This document shows positions 1 to 8,175 of a DNA stretch of 40,974 nucleotides, piece after piece. Location: contig CAMBEO010000016.1 of NCBI GenBank assembly GCA_945865725.1, forward strand, positions 1 through 40,974. The letters are read 5' to 3'. Both the position numbers and the translations under genes were made by a program. Each line of letters begins with the position of its first letter. The first letter of the stretch is position 1. The notes beneath the pieces were generated by a model, which saw only the letters and a list, made by a program, of their open reading frames with translations, was not told where the DNA came from and ran no database searches. This stretch comes from Thermoflexus hugenholtzii JAD2 (GTDB lineage Bacteria > Chloroflexota > UBA11872 > UBA12225).

Positions 1-173
1 GTCGCCATCGCGTAGCCGTCGGCAATGTTGATGAGGCTCTTCTCGGTGCGAGCGATGATCGGCCGGATGCCCGCGATGGCGGCAGCCTCGATGAGGGCGT
101 GCATCGGGTACCCGAAGAGGTACTCCACCCCCTCCTCGCGCAACGAGTGGGCAACGTAGTCGAGCGCCTTCAT
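1..173 (-). CDS. Thiamine-diphosphate-dependent enzyme (acetolactate synthase-like), N-terminal fragment
   Basis: Reading leftwards from an ATG at 173, the frame is open to the window edge and encodes 57 residues beginning MKALDYVAHSLREEGVEYLF. It continues with a GYPMHALIEAAA stretch, a conserved-looking RTEKS and a DGYAMA segment. This is the N-terminal pyrimidine-binding half of ThDP enzymes of the acetolactate synthase / oxalyl-CoA decarboxylase class: the strand-helix around the FGYP loop, then R-x-E, where the glutamate activates the cofactor, then ADGYA. An AAGGAC sequence lies just upstream of the start. The rest of the gene, with the diphosphate-binding GDG domain, is outside the window, so the substrate cannot be told. 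It is divergent from the ammonium transporter and shares a 252-base spacer with it. Confidence 0.8.
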   Translation of the reverse strand, partial: MKALDYVAHSLREEGVEYLFGYPMHALIEAAAIAGIRPIIARTEKSLINIADGYAMA

Positions 174-250
174 GCAAATGGTGTCCTTCCCCGGGGGCCA
201 GACTACCGCGACGCGCCCGGTCGCGCGACTGGGCTTCGGGTACCGGTTGG

Positions 251-394
251 CTGTGCGCACTGCACAACAAGAGCGGTCGAACGTCGTACAGTTCGCCCCC
301 ACTCGCGCTCTGGCGTCCTTCCTACGATATTTGCGTGCTCGGGAGGCACCCCCGGCGGCAGCGGCGGGGACGCGGCGTTGTGCAGTAGGCACAG
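251..394. promoter_or_regulatory. Pair of operator-like dyads in a divergent promoter region
   Basis: Two copies of the dyad TGTGC-N5-GCACA lie at 252-266 and 379-393. The wider 18-base arms (251-268 and 377-394) are inverted copies of each other with 16 of 18 matches. The first lies 86 bases upstream of the leftward ThDP-enzyme start and the second about 40 bases upstream of the amt start. The centres are 127 bases apart, close to a whole number of helical turns. Inference: binding sites of a dimeric regulator, possibly able to loop. No regulator gene is in the window. Confidence 0.4.
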
Positions 395-425
395 CCCGCC
401 AGTCATATCTGATCGGAGGAGACCG

Positions 426-1868
426 GTGGACGAGAAACTGGCAAGCGCCTTGGACTCGGCAACCCAACTGGCCGTAAATGTCCCGGCGACAATCTGGATG
501 CTCCTGGCGACCTTCCTCGTATTCATCATGGTGCCGTCGATCGGCCTGCTCGAGGCGGGCCTGACCCGGCGCAAGAACGTCGTCCATGCCCTCATGAAGA
601 GCCTCTCGGCGGTCGGCATCATGAGCGTCGCCTTCGTCCTGTTCGGCTTCTCCCTGGCGTTCAGCCCGAACAGCCTTGGGGGCCTCATCGGGTCGCCGCT
701 CGACTTCGGGTTCGGTGTGGGCCTTGACACCGCCTGGCCGGTCGCGTTCGACTCCAAGGGCGGCGCGGTCAACGGGGTCCCGACCTCGGTCTTCCTGCTG
801 TTCCAGTGCATGTTCGCGGCGGTCACCCTTGCGCTGGTCGGCGCGGGCGTGCCCGAGCGGATGAAGTTCGGCGCCTGGTGCGTGTACTCGATCCTGGTGT
901 CGGTCCTGATCTGGCCGATGATCGCCCACTGGGTGTGGAGCCCGAACGGCTTCCTCGCGACCCTTGGCACGACCACGGGATGGCTCCCGGGCCTTGGCGT
1001 GAAGGACTTTGCGGGCGGGACCGTCGTCCATATCCAGGCGGGCGTCGCCGGCCTCGGGATCACGATGGCGATCGGCGCCTCGGTGAAGCGCCGCCACACC
1101 CTCACGCTTCGCCTTCAGGCCGCGGAGGCCGGGAAGGGCGTAAAGCCGGTCAGCTCCCCGGTTGGCGTCGATACCTCGAAGGAAGCCGGCGAGAAGTACG
1201 GCTATAGCCTGCCGTTGGCCGTGGTCGGCACGGCGCTCCTGTGGCTCGGGTGGTTCGGGTTCAACCCGGGCAGCAGCCTTGACATCACGCGGCAGAGCGC
1301 GATGGCGGCTATCGCGACGAACACCGCCGCGGCCCTCGCCGGGATGGTGGCCCTCGTCATTGCCCGGTGGCTCGACGGAAAGTGGGATCCGGTCGCCGCG
1401 ATCTCCGGGATCCTCGGTGGCCTGGTCATGATCACGCCGAACGCCGGGTACGTCGACCCGATCGGCGCGACCGCCCTCGGGCTCCTCGCCGGGGTCGTGA
1501 CGATGATCGCGATCAAGGCGATGGACAAGTACCTCTATCACATCGATGACCCGGTCGGCGGGTTCCCGGTCCACGGAGTCAACGGCATCATCGGCACGGC
1601 GCTGGTCCCCTTGTTCGCCAACCCGGCCGTCAGCGGCATCGCCCAGCCGGGGTTCCTTTACGGCGGTGGCGCTGATGCCCTTACGTGGTTCGGCATTCAG
1701 TTCATCGGCGTGGTCATCGTCACCGCGGTCAGCTTCCTGAGCGGTTGGGGCTTCGTGAAGGTGGCCGAGCAGTTCATGCCGGTTCGCGCCACGATCGCCG
1801 AGGAAGTCGCTGGCCTAGACCTTTCAGACCATGGGGTCGAGGCGGAGGTCGAAGCAACGACCGCCTGA
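426..1868 (+). CDS. amt: Ammonium transporter (Amt/AmtB family)
   Basis: Inner-membrane ammonium channel/transporter of 480 aa, near the usual family length. The GTG at 426 is chosen because a GGAGGA ribosome site lies at 415-420 and the family N-terminus begins here; the frame is open further upstream but without signal. The conserved pore elements are visible: DFAGGTVVHIQAG with the first twin histidine (H202) and PVHGVNGIIGT with the second (H383), plus the GWFGFNPGS segment. Eleven or so hydrophobic segments are spread along the chain. An unusually long hydrophilic loop (about residues 221-260) follows the fifth core helix on the cytoplasmic side. No glnK/PII gene is adjacent, unlike many amt operons. 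A strong hairpin ends the unit. The function is certain at family level; the regulation is unknown apart from the dyads upstream. Confidence 0.96.
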   Translation: MDEKLASALDSATQLAVNVPATIWMLLATFLVFIMVPSIGLLEAGLTRRKNVVHALMKSLSAVGIMSVAFVLFGFSLAFSPNSLGGLIGSPLDFGFGVGLDTAWPVAFDSKGGAVNGVPTSVFLLFQCMFAAVTLALVGAGVPERMKFGAWCVYSILVSVLIWPMIAHWVWSPNGFLATLGTTTGWLPGLGVKDFAGGTVVHIQAGVAGLGITMAIGASVKRRHTLTLRLQAAEAGKGVKPVSSPVGVDTSKEAGEKYGYSLPLAVVGTALLWLGWFGFNPGSSLDITRQSAMAAIATNTAAALAGMVALVIARWLDGKWDPVAAISGILGGLVMITPNAGYVDPIGATALGLLAGVVTMIAIKAMDKYLYHIDDPVGGFPVHGVNGIIGTALVPLFANPAVSGIAQPGFLYGGGADALTWFGIQFIGVVIVTAVSFLSGWGFVKVAEQFMPVRATIAEEVAGLDLSDHGVEAEVEATTA

Positions 1869-1885
1869 TCACCCTGACCCGGTGG

Positions 1886-1927
1886 CACGGCTCCCCCCGT
1901 CTGCTTGTGTGGACGGGGGGAGCCGTG
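1886..1927 (+). terminator. Strong hairpin downstream of amt
   Basis: A perfect 16-bp stem (1886-1901 with 1912-1927) with a 10-base loop begins 17 bases after the amt stop codon. It has no clear T-tract, as is common in GC-rich genomes. It probably ends amt transcription before the kinase gene. Confidence 0.75.
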
Positions 1928-1961
1928 TGACGTGTTCCGGGCAACGATGCCCCTGGGCGCC

Positions 1962-2030
1962 CGCGCCGTCCTTCCCCCCTCTCCCTCCGTGAGAGTTTTC
2001 AGCAGGGGGCGCGTACGCGGATAACGATGG
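1962..2030. repeat. Dispersed intergenic repeat modules (two types)
   Basis: Bases 1962-2008 closely resemble 12261-12307: both begin CGCGCCGTCCTTCCCC and both contain GTGAGAG..TTCAGCAG. Bases 2011-2030 (core GCGGATAACGATGG) recur exactly at 32444-32463, and 14 bases of them recur in reverse at 9386-9399. They lie between amt and the kinase gene. The function is unknown; see the mosaic-repeat finding. Confidence 0.7.
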
Positions 2031-2136
2031 TCGTCTCGAGGGCAGCCCCCCTCCCTCGTCATCCCGGCGCGTGGCCGAGGGGCCGGACCCGGATCGCCGC
2101 GACATCGTTCGGCACCACGGTTTACGATGGGGCGTC

Positions 2137-3132
2137 ATGGTCTACGTGCCAGGTGACCGGGTCGGCGACTACTCCCTGGTGCGTCGGCTCGGGCAAGGCG
2201 GCATGGGGGTCGTCTTCGAGGCGCGCGGACCGGACGGGGCCCGCGTGGTCCTGAAGATCCCGCACTTCCAGCTACTCGAGGAGCCTGGGGCGCGCGATCG
2301 CTATCACCGCGAACTCGAGGTGACGCGCTTGCTCGACCACCCGAACGTCCAGCGAGTGGTCGCGACGGGCGTGGTGGCGCGCGGCGACATGCCGTACCTC
2401 GCCCTCGAGTGGATCGACGGTAGCCTCCTGCGCGACCACCTGTACGACGGGTCGCCGGTCGGGGTGGACGAGGCGGTGGGCATCGCCATCCAGGTGTGCG
2501 ACGCCTTGGACTACTGCCATACCCGAGGCGTGGTCCACCGTGACCTCAAACCCGACAATCTCATGGTCGGGCGCGACGGGCGCGTCCGCCTGATCGACTT
2601 CGGCGCGTCGCTCCTGGAAGGTGCGACGCGGATCACGACCAGTTCGAACTCGCCGGCCCTCGGCACGCCCGACTACATGTCCCCCGAACAGGTGCAAGGG
2701 CATCGCGGTGACGCGCGCAGCGACATTTACTCGCACGGCGCGATGGTCTACGAGATGCTCACGGGGCATCCGCCGTATCGGGGGGACACGGCGCTGGCGG
2801 TGATGGCGCAACACGTGCAGTCATCGCCGTCGCCGATGCGCGACAGGGTGCGGGGGATCCCCCGGGCACTCGAGGCGGTGACATTCAAGGCGATGCGTCG
2901 CGACCCGGCCACCCGCTACCAGACGATGTTGGCCTTCCGGACTGACCTACAGAACTTCAAGGTGCTCGACGCCGACGCGATCTGGCGCGAGGCACCTGGC
3001 GAAGGTCCGGGCCGGATGCCCGTCACGCTCGGCATGCGCCTTCCGGCGTTGCGATCGATGGCGCCGTGGATCGGTGTCGGCGTGGTCGCGGCGATCATCG
3101 GATTCGCCGTCGGTGCGATGGGCTTGCGGTAG
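2137..3132 (+). CDS. Ser/Thr protein kinase, Hanks type, with C-terminal membrane anchor
   Basis: Eukaryotic-like kinase of 331 aa. The ATG at 2137 is preferred because the domain starts right after it (MVYVPGDRVGDYSLVRRLGQ); an upstream GTG at 2071 lies in repeat-like DNA without a ribosome site. Visible motifs are the glycine loop GQGGMGVVFEA (19-29), the ATP lysine K40, the catalytic loop HRDLKPDN (134-141), DFG (154-156), the TPDYMSPEQ P+1 segment (177-185) and the DIYSHGAMVYEMLTG helix. All catalytic residues are present. After a linker of about 40 residues, one hydrophobic helix (about 309-329) ends the protein with almost nothing beyond it. It therefore has no extracellular sensor such as PASTA repeats and probably sits as a cytoplasmic kinase on the inner membrane. 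Its substrates are unknown. Confidence 0.93.
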   Translation: MVYVPGDRVGDYSLVRRLGQGGMGVVFEARGPDGARVVLKIPHFQLLEEPGARDRYHRELEVTRLLDHPNVQRVVATGVVARGDMPYLALEWIDGSLLRDHLYDGSPVGVDEAVGIAIQVCDALDYCHTRGVVHRDLKPDNLMVGRDGRVRLIDFGASLLEGATRITTSSNSPALGTPDYMSPEQVQGHRGDARSDIYSHGAMVYEMLTGHPPYRGDTALAVMAQHVQSSPSPMRDRVRGIPRALEAVTFKAMRRDPATRYQTMLAFRTDLQNFKVLDADAIWREAPGEGPGRMPVTLGMRLPALRSMAPWIGVGVVAAIIGFAVGAMGLR

Positions 3133-3151
3133 CCGGGATTGCCATCCTTCT

Positions 3152-3179
3152 CCCCTCTCCCGCCGCAGCGGGGGAGGGG
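3152..3179 (+). terminator. Hairpin after kinase gene, member of a recurring family
   Basis: A 12-bp stem with one G-U pair (3152-3163 with 3168-3179) and a CGCA loop starts 20 bases after the kinase stop. Nearly the same hairpin recurs at 32415-32440, and reverse-oriented relatives occur near 9405-9430 and 15132-15157. It is probably both a transcription terminator and a copy of a dispersed repeat. Confidence 0.6.
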
Positions 3180-3298
3180 CAGGGGGTGGGGGTCTCCCGC
3201 GAAGCGCATGGGCGCAAGCGGTGATCCGCACGGTCGTATAGTGGCCGCAGCGGCGCCGGAGGTGTCGGGCCGCGGCCCTCGACCGAGGAGAACTGCAC

Positions 3299-4669
3299 AT
3301 GTCTACCGACCAGGTACGGTTTACCCTTCCCGAAGAGGAGATCCCAAAGCACTGGTACAACATCGTCGCGGACCTGCCGTCCCCCCCGATGCCGGTGCTT
3401 CATCCGGGTACCAAGCAACCCGTCGGCCCGCAAGACCTTGCGCCCCTGTTCCCGATGGAAATCATCAAGCAGGAGGTCTCGAGCGAGCGCTGGATCGAGA
3501 TCCCCCGCCCCGTCCGCGACATCTACCGCCAGTACCGGCCGAGCCCGCTGGTACGGGCACGACGCCTCGAGAAGGCGCTCGATACCCCCGCGCACATCTA
3601 CTACAAGTATGAAGGCGGGAGCCCGTCCGGCTCCCACAAGATGAACACAGCCGTGGCGCAGGCCTTCTACAACAAGGAGGAAGGTGCCCGGCGCATCACG
3701 ACCGAGACTGGCGCTGGCCAGTGGGGCACGGCGCTATCGATCGCGTGCCAGATGTTCGGGCTCGAGTGCACCGTGTACATGGTGAAGGTGAGCTTCGAGC
3801 AGAAGCCCCACCGCCGGACCGTGATGGAGACTTTCGGCGCGACGGTCTTCGCCAGCCCGACGTCCCTGACCAACTCCGGGCGGTCAATCCTCGCGAACGA
3901 CCCGAACTCCCCGGGATCCCTGGGCATCGCCATCTCCGAGGCGGTCGAAGACGCGGCGACGCACGACGATACGAAGTACTCGCTCGGTTCCGTCCTCAAT
4001 CATGTCCTGATGCACCAGACCGTGATCGGGCTGGAGACGCTTCGCCAGTTCGAAATGGCGGGCGAGTACCCCGACGAGATTTACGGATGCGTTGGGGGTG
4101 GCAGCAACTTCGGGGGCCTGGCGTTCCCGTTCGTGCGGGAGAACCTCCTCGGCCACACCCGGACCAAGATCGTCGCGTGCGAACCAGCCGCGTGCCCGAC
4201 GTTGACCCGGGGCAGGTATGCCTACGACTACGGGGACACCGTCGGCATCACCCCGATCGTCAAGATGCATACCTTGGGCCACGGGTTCGTGCCCCCGGGC
4301 ATCCATGCGGGCGGCCTGCGCTACCACGGGGCGGCCCCCCTTTTGAGCCTGCTCGTGGATGGCGGGTACGTCCATCCGGTCGCGTACTCGCAGCTTGAGA
4401 CCTTTCAGTCGGCGCTCACGTTCGCGCGTGCCGAAGGGATCGTCCCGGCGCCGGAACCCGCGCACGCCCTCCGCGGCGCGATCACGGCCGCGCTCGAGGC
4501 CAAGGCATCCGGCGAGAAGAAGGTCATCCTGGTTGGCGTTTGCGGGCACGGGAACTTCGACATGCTCGCCTACGAGAAGTACATCGCCGGGGAACTCGAG
4601 GACTACGAGTATCCGGCGGAGAAGATCGCCGAGGCGATGACCCACCTGCCGGACGTCGCCGCCGGCTAG
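3299..4669 (+). CDS. trpB: Tryptophan synthase beta chain, TrpB2 type
   Basis: PLP-dependent beta-replacement enzyme of 456 aa that joins indole and L-serine to make tryptophan in the cytoplasm. The start is fixed by GAGGAG at 3285-3290, eight bases before the ATG. The Schiff-base lysine lies in SGSHKMN (K114), the glycine-rich phosphate cup is VGGGSNFGG, and the C-terminal part contains [10 protein letters not shown]. The extended N-terminus of about 60 residues before the core, and the [13 protein letters not shown] and [11 protein letters not shown] sequences, mark the TrpB2 group rather than the TrpA-partnered TrpB1 group. Consistent with that, no trpA or other trp gene is adjacent. TrpB2 enzymes are held to work alone or with unusual partners, for example salvaging free indole or phosphoserine-like substrates. 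It is convergent with the Ldh2 gene. Confidence 0.92.
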   Translation: MSTDQVRFTLPEEEIPKHWYNIVADLPSPPMPVLHPGTKQPVGPQDLAPLFPMEIIKQEVSSERWIEIPRPVRDIYRQYRPSPLVRARRLEKALDTPAHIYYKYEGGSPSGSHKMNTAVAQAFYNKEEGARRITTETGAGQWGTALSIACQMFGLECTVYMVKVSFEQKPHRRTVMETFGATVFASPTSLTNSGRSILANDPNSPGSLGIAISEAVEDAATHDDTKYSLGSVLNHVLMHQTVIGLETLRQFEMAGEYPDEIYGCVGGGSNFGGLAFPFVRENLLGHTRTKIVACEPAACPTLTRGRYAYDYGDTVGITPIVKMHTLGHGFVPPGIHAGGLRYHGAAPLLSLLVDGGYVHPVAYSQLETFQSALTFARAEGIVPAPEPAHALRGAITAALEAKASGEKKVILVGVCGHGNFDMLAYEKYIAGELEDYEYPAEKIAEAMTHLPDVAAG

Positions 4670-4697
4670 TTCGTTCGAACCGGCACGAGCGGTGCCA

Positions 4698-4745
4698 GGG
4701 GGACGTCCCCCACCCCCGACCTCAGCTACTCCCCCGCTTCGCGGG
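4698..4745. terminator. Hairpin-rich convergent spacer
   Basis: Between the convergent trpB and Ldh2 genes lie a perfect 14-base palindrome at 4698-4711 (GGGGGACGTCCCCC) and a short hairpin CCCGC-TTC-GCGGG at 4733-4745. It probably stops transcription from both sides. There is no T-tract, so this rests on position and symmetry. Confidence 0.45.
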
Positions 4746-4824
4746 AGATGGGAGCAGGACGCCGGGGGTGAGGGCGTCCCCCCCGGATTCCGCCGTGAGA
4801 CCACGGTCCGCGGGGCCACGCGCC

Positions 4825-5904
4825 TCAGGCCAGGATCGACAGGTCGAGCGGTACGCCGAGCAACGCGGCGACGCTGGCCAGGTTGGTGCGCGTGTCGCGA
4901 TCGAGGATCACGCCCTGTCGGCGACCCGCCTCTTCCGCCTCGAACTCGAGTTCGCCCGGCGCGAGGATGCGGTCCACGCCCTTCGCCCGGGGTGCCCGGT
5001 GCATCTCCTCGACCAGGCCGTCGACCCGGGACTTGAACCGCGCGACCTCCTCGAAGGCGCCGATGCGCATCGCCATCACGAAGTGACCGTCCGCGCCCGG
5101 ACGCGCCCCGTTCGCGATCGAACCCAGTTCCGTGCCGTATGCCGCCCCCGACAGCAGGCTTGACAGGACCCCCATCGCCATCGCGAGGGCGACACCCTTG
5201 TAGCCCCCGATCGGCAACAACAGGCCATCGATGGCGGCGACCGCGTCCGTGGTCGGGTTGCCGTCACGGTCCGTCGCCCATCCCTCCGGCAGGCGCGCGC
5301 CGCGCTGGGCATAGACGCGAACCTTCCCGTGTGCGACATGGCTGAACGACGCGTCATGGACGACGGGGCGGGCCTTGCCGGCCGGGATTGCGATCGCGAG
5401 CGGGTTGATCCCGAGCAGGCGCGACGTGCCGCCGAACGGGGGCATGGTCGGCAGGGCGTTGGTCGTCGCCAGACCGATCATGTCGTGGGGCAGCGCTTGC
5501 ATCGCGTACGCGGCCATCGCGCCGGCATGGTTGCTTCCGCGAACGGCGCACGCGCCGATGCCGACAACCTTTGCGCGGGTGATCGCTTGGGCCATCGCAA
5601 ACTGCAATCCGACCTGCCCCATCGAGTTGCCGCCATCCACGACGAGGCACGCGCCCTCGTCACGGGCGACGTGCGGGCGCCCACGCGGATCAACACCTCC
5701 AGTGGTGAGCTTGTCGACGTACTCCGGGACCCGCATGGTCCCGTGGGAGTGGACGCCACGGAGGTCGCTCACGACGAGTGACGACGCGACGACTTGGGCG
5801 TCGGGCGCGTCCATGCCTGCGCTCCCGAGGATCGCGGCAACGAGCGCTTCCAAGGCGCGATGATCGACGCGACGATCAGATTTTCCGGCGGGATAGGCGG
5901 TCAT
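4825..5904 (-). CDS. Ldh2/malate-sulfolactate-type NAD(P)-dependent dehydrogenase
   Basis: Protein of 359 aa in the malate/L-lactate dehydrogenase (Ldh2) family, structurally unrelated to ordinary Rossmann malate dehydrogenase. The family interconverts 2-oxo acids and 2-hydroxy acids (malate, sulfolactate, ureidoglycolate, 2,3-diketogulonate); the substrate here cannot be assigned. The start at 5904 (MTAYPAGKSDRRVDHRALEA) is chosen because a CGAGG lies just upstream and the preceding 40 codons are proline-rich and overlap the divergent gene's leader. Visible motifs are GVHSHGTMRVPEYV with the family's catalytic-type histidine, the RGSNHAGAMAAYAM cofactor segment, the LGINPLAIAIP strand and the GGYKGVALAMAMGVL helix. 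It is divergent from the Gfo/Idh/MocA gene with 119 bases between starts, so the two may be co-regulated. Confidence 0.88.
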   Translation of the reverse strand: MTAYPAGKSDRRVDHRALEALVAAILGSAGMDAPDAQVVASSLVVSDLRGVHSHGTMRVPEYVDKLTTGGVDPRGRPHVARDEGACLVVDGGNSMGQVGLQFAMAQAITRAKVVGIGACAVRGSNHAGAMAAYAMQALPHDMIGLATTNALPTMPPFGGTSRLLGINPLAIAIPAGKARPVVHDASFSHVAHGKVRVYAQRGARLPEGWATDRDGNPTTDAVAAIDGLLLPIGGYKGVALAMAMGVLSSLLSGAAYGTELGSIANGARPGADGHFVMAMRIGAFEEVARFKSRVDGLVEEMHRAPRAKGVDRILAPGELEFEAEEAGRRQGVILDRDTRTNLASVAALLGVPLDLSILA

Positions 5905-6023
5905 GGGGACCTCGCGAGGGTATGGATCGTGCGGGGGAGGATACGCCGCTCCCGGATGCGTGCGACCCGGGGATAATCGCGCGGCGTCGCCCGGGGGTGG
6001 CGCGCGGAAAGGGATTGGATCCA

Positions 6024-7145
6024 ATGAAGACGCCGCGGCGCATCGGGATCGTAGGCCTCGACCATTGGTACATCGGTCGGGAGGTGCCGGCCGTGGCGGC
6101 GCGCCGCGACGATGCGGTCGTCGTCGCCGTCGCCCATTCGCACGAGGGCAACCGCAAGGAACTCGCCGACCGGTGGTCGATCCCGTTCGAGACGAGCGAT
6201 CTGATGGCGGTCGCGACGAGTCCCGACGTCGACGTCGTGGTCACCGCCTGCACGACGGCCGAACACGTTGATCTCGCCCTTGCCGCCGCGCGTCACGGCA
6301 AGCACCTCGTGACCGTCAAGCCGTGTGCGATGTCCGTGCCCGAAGCAAGGCGCTTGCGCGACGGCGTGGCGGCCGCGGGAGTCCTTGCCGTGCCGTTCGA
6401 GGCGAACACGCGTTTCCAGGCGCACGGTCGGACCTTTGCGCGCGCGATCCGGGACGGCGCGATCGGCAACGTGCAAAGCGCGTCCCTCGTGGGTCGCTTC
6501 ACGATCGATGGTGCTCGACTCGACTGGCCCGGGCAACCGAACCCCAACGCCTGGTGGATGGACCCGGCAAAGGTGCCTGGTGGCGGGTGGATGGACCACG
6601 CCATCTACCTCGTCGACTGGCTGCGGTGGGCGTTCCAGGACGAGGTTGCAAGCGTCTCGGGCGTGGCGAAGACGCTCGTGCACCATGACCTGTCGCCGAA
6701 GCAGGACGACTTCGGCGTGGCGCTGCTCGAGTTCTCGCGAGGGGCCATCGCGACCGTTGAGGTGACCTGGTCGAGCCCGCGCGGCCACTACCAGATGGGT
6801 TGGCAGGTCACCGGCAGCGAGGGCGACCTGGCGTGGGACGGCACCATCAGTCCGGGCATGTCGATCCGCGCGCGACACGGCACGCCCGAGGCGGGCAAGT
6901 GGCACCCGTTGGCCGCCGATGGCAGCGAGGGGACGGCGACGTCCCCGAGCCGGTCGGGCGAGGACATCCCGGTCTCGCGTGTGCGCGGCACGCAACCAAC
7001 AGGCTGCCTGGACCACCTCCTCGATTGCCTTGCCGACGGCACGACGCCGATCGCGTCACTGGATGACAGCGTGCGGACCCTGGAAGCGTGCATGGCTTTT
7101 CACGACGCGGCGCGCGAGGGACGGCGGGTGGATTTGGCGCGCTAG
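6024..7145 (+). CDS. Gfo/Idh/MocA family oxidoreductase
   Basis: NAD(P)-dependent sugar or polyol dehydrogenase-like protein of 373 aa. The ATG at 6024 is chosen because GGAAAGGG lies about ten bases upstream and the Rossmann strand begins at once (MKTPRRIGIVGLDHWYIG). The nucleotide loop is an atypical GLDHWYIG rather than GxGxxG. The position of the usual EKP motif reads TVKPCAM, with the catalytic-type lysine K99 kept but the preceding glutamate replaced. The second domain has the family signature GGGWMDHAIYLVD (186-198), with D191 and H192 near the active site. It belongs to the sugar-acid island; its neighbours are Ldh2 (divergent) and an SDR downstream. The substrate is unknown. Confidence 0.88.
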   Translation: MKTPRRIGIVGLDHWYIGREVPAVAARRDDAVVVAVAHSHEGNRKELADRWSIPFETSDLMAVATSPDVDVVVTACTTAEHVDLALAAARHGKHLVTVKPCAMSVPEARRLRDGVAAAGVLAVPFEANTRFQAHGRTFARAIRDGAIGNVQSASLVGRFTIDGARLDWPGQPNPNAWWMDPAKVPGGGWMDHAIYLVDWLRWAFQDEVASVSGVAKTLVHHDLSPKQDDFGVALLEFSRGAIATVEVTWSSPRGHYQMGWQVTGSEGDLAWDGTISPGMSIRARHGTPEAGKWHPLAADGSEGTATSPSRSGEDIPVSRVRGTQPTGCLDHLLDCLADGTTPIASLDDSVRTLEACMAFHDAAREGRRVDLAR

Positions 7146-7231
7146 GGGCGTTCGCAGTAGGGACGTCCGGCGGTCGGGGAGGCATTGGGGCGGTGACGCC
7201 GGCGGCAAGACGACGGCCTCCCAGTAGGGAC

Positions 7232-7249
7232 CCTCGATCGCTCTCGAGG
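7232..7249. promoter_or_regulatory. Operator-like dyad upstream of the SDR gene
   Basis: A perfect inverted repeat CCTCGA-N6-TCGAGG lies in the 252-base spacer after the Gfo/Idh/MocA gene, about 150 bases before the SDR start. The rest of the spacer shows no gene and no clear promoter. Low confidence; it could be a chance palindrome in GC-rich DNA. Confidence 0.25.
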
Positions 7250-7397
7250 CGGTGATGTGACTGGCTGATGAAATCGCCGGTCGCGGGAGTGCGCCAGGTG
7301 ATCGGGGGCCGCCTCTCTCCAGTGGGGGGGGCATTGGTGGACGGAGCTGGAGGCTATGATGCGGCGCCCGTGCGGCGGGCCAATGGAGTGAGCGACG

Positions 7398-8120
7398 ATG
7401 GGCGGACTCGACGGCAAGGTAGTCCTGGTCACCGGGGGCGGGCGGGGGATCGGGCGAGGCATCGCCCGGGGGATGGCCCGTGAGGGTGCGCGCATCGCCA
7501 TCACCGGACGCAATGCGGAGACCCTTGCGGACGCCGTGACCGAGCTCGAGGGACTCGGCGCCGAAGTCCTCGCAGTGCCCGCTGATGTCACCGTGGAGGC
7601 CGAGGTCGTGCACGTGTTTGACGCGGTGATGTCCCGGTACCACCGGTTGGACGTGCTGGTGAACAATGCCGGCGCATTCGACGGCGGCCCGATCGACGAG
7701 CTGTCGCTCGCGGCGTGGGACCGCGTGATCGCGACGAACCTGACCGCGCCGTTCCTCTGTACGCGCGAGGCCTTCCGGATCATGAAGCCTCAGGGCGGTG
7801 GCCGGATCATCAATGTCGCGAGCATCTCGTCGCAACGCGTGCGCCCGCGGTCGGCGGCGTACTCCTCGAGCAAGCATGGCGTCTGGGGATTGACTCAGGT
7901 CACCGCCTTGGAAGGTCGCGACTTCGGGATCTCCGCAAGTTGCCTCAATCCCGGCAACACGGTGGTCGAGCGCCAGAGTGCGACGACCCAGGTGGAGGCG
8001 AACATGGCGGTCGATGACCTGGCCCAGTCCGCCGTCTGGATGGCCCTCCTTCCCGCGCACATCACGATGCTGGAAGCAACGGTGTTGCCGATCAAGCAAC
8101 CGTTTGTCGGTCGCGGCTAG
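7398..8120 (+). CDS. Short-chain dehydrogenase/reductase (SDR), classical
   Basis: NAD(P)-dependent oxidoreductase of 240 aa in the classical SDR family. A GGAG lies nine bases before the ATG. Motifs are TGGGRGIG (12-19) for cofactor binding, NNAG (89-92), the catalytic serine in NVASISS (about 142) and YSSSK with Y155 and K159, so the catalytic tetrad is complete. The C-terminus is shorter and less typical than in most SDRs (it ends LPIKQPFVGRG). It lies 55 bases before the rhamnonate-dehydratase-like gene on the same strand. In known L-rhamnose and L-fuconate pathways an SDR oxidises the 2-keto-3-deoxy acid made by the dehydratase, so that role is plausible here but inferred from position only. 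Confidence 0.9.
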   Translation: MGGLDGKVVLVTGGGRGIGRGIARGMAREGARIAITGRNAETLADAVTELEGLGAEVLAVPADVTVEAEVVHVFDAVMSRYHRLDVLVNNAGAFDGGPIDELSLAAWDRVIATNLTAPFLCTREAFRIMKPQGGGRIINVASISSQRVRPRSAAYSSSKHGVWGLTQVTALEGRDFGISASCLNPGNTVVERQSATTQVEANMAVDDLAQSAVWMALLPAHITMLEATVLPIKQPFVGRG

Positions 8121-8175
8121 CCGTCCCACCGCTGCCCCTAGACATCACCGCCAACCCTGCCGGAGATCACCCGCC

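Noticed and set aside
99-425. Upstream extension of amt to 99
   Set aside because: It would overlap the divergent ThDP-enzyme gene and its promoter; the GGAGGA site points to the GTG at 426.
4660-4683. Hairpin over the trpB stop codon
   Set aside because: Only five outer pairs form before mismatches, and there is no T-tract; too weak to call.
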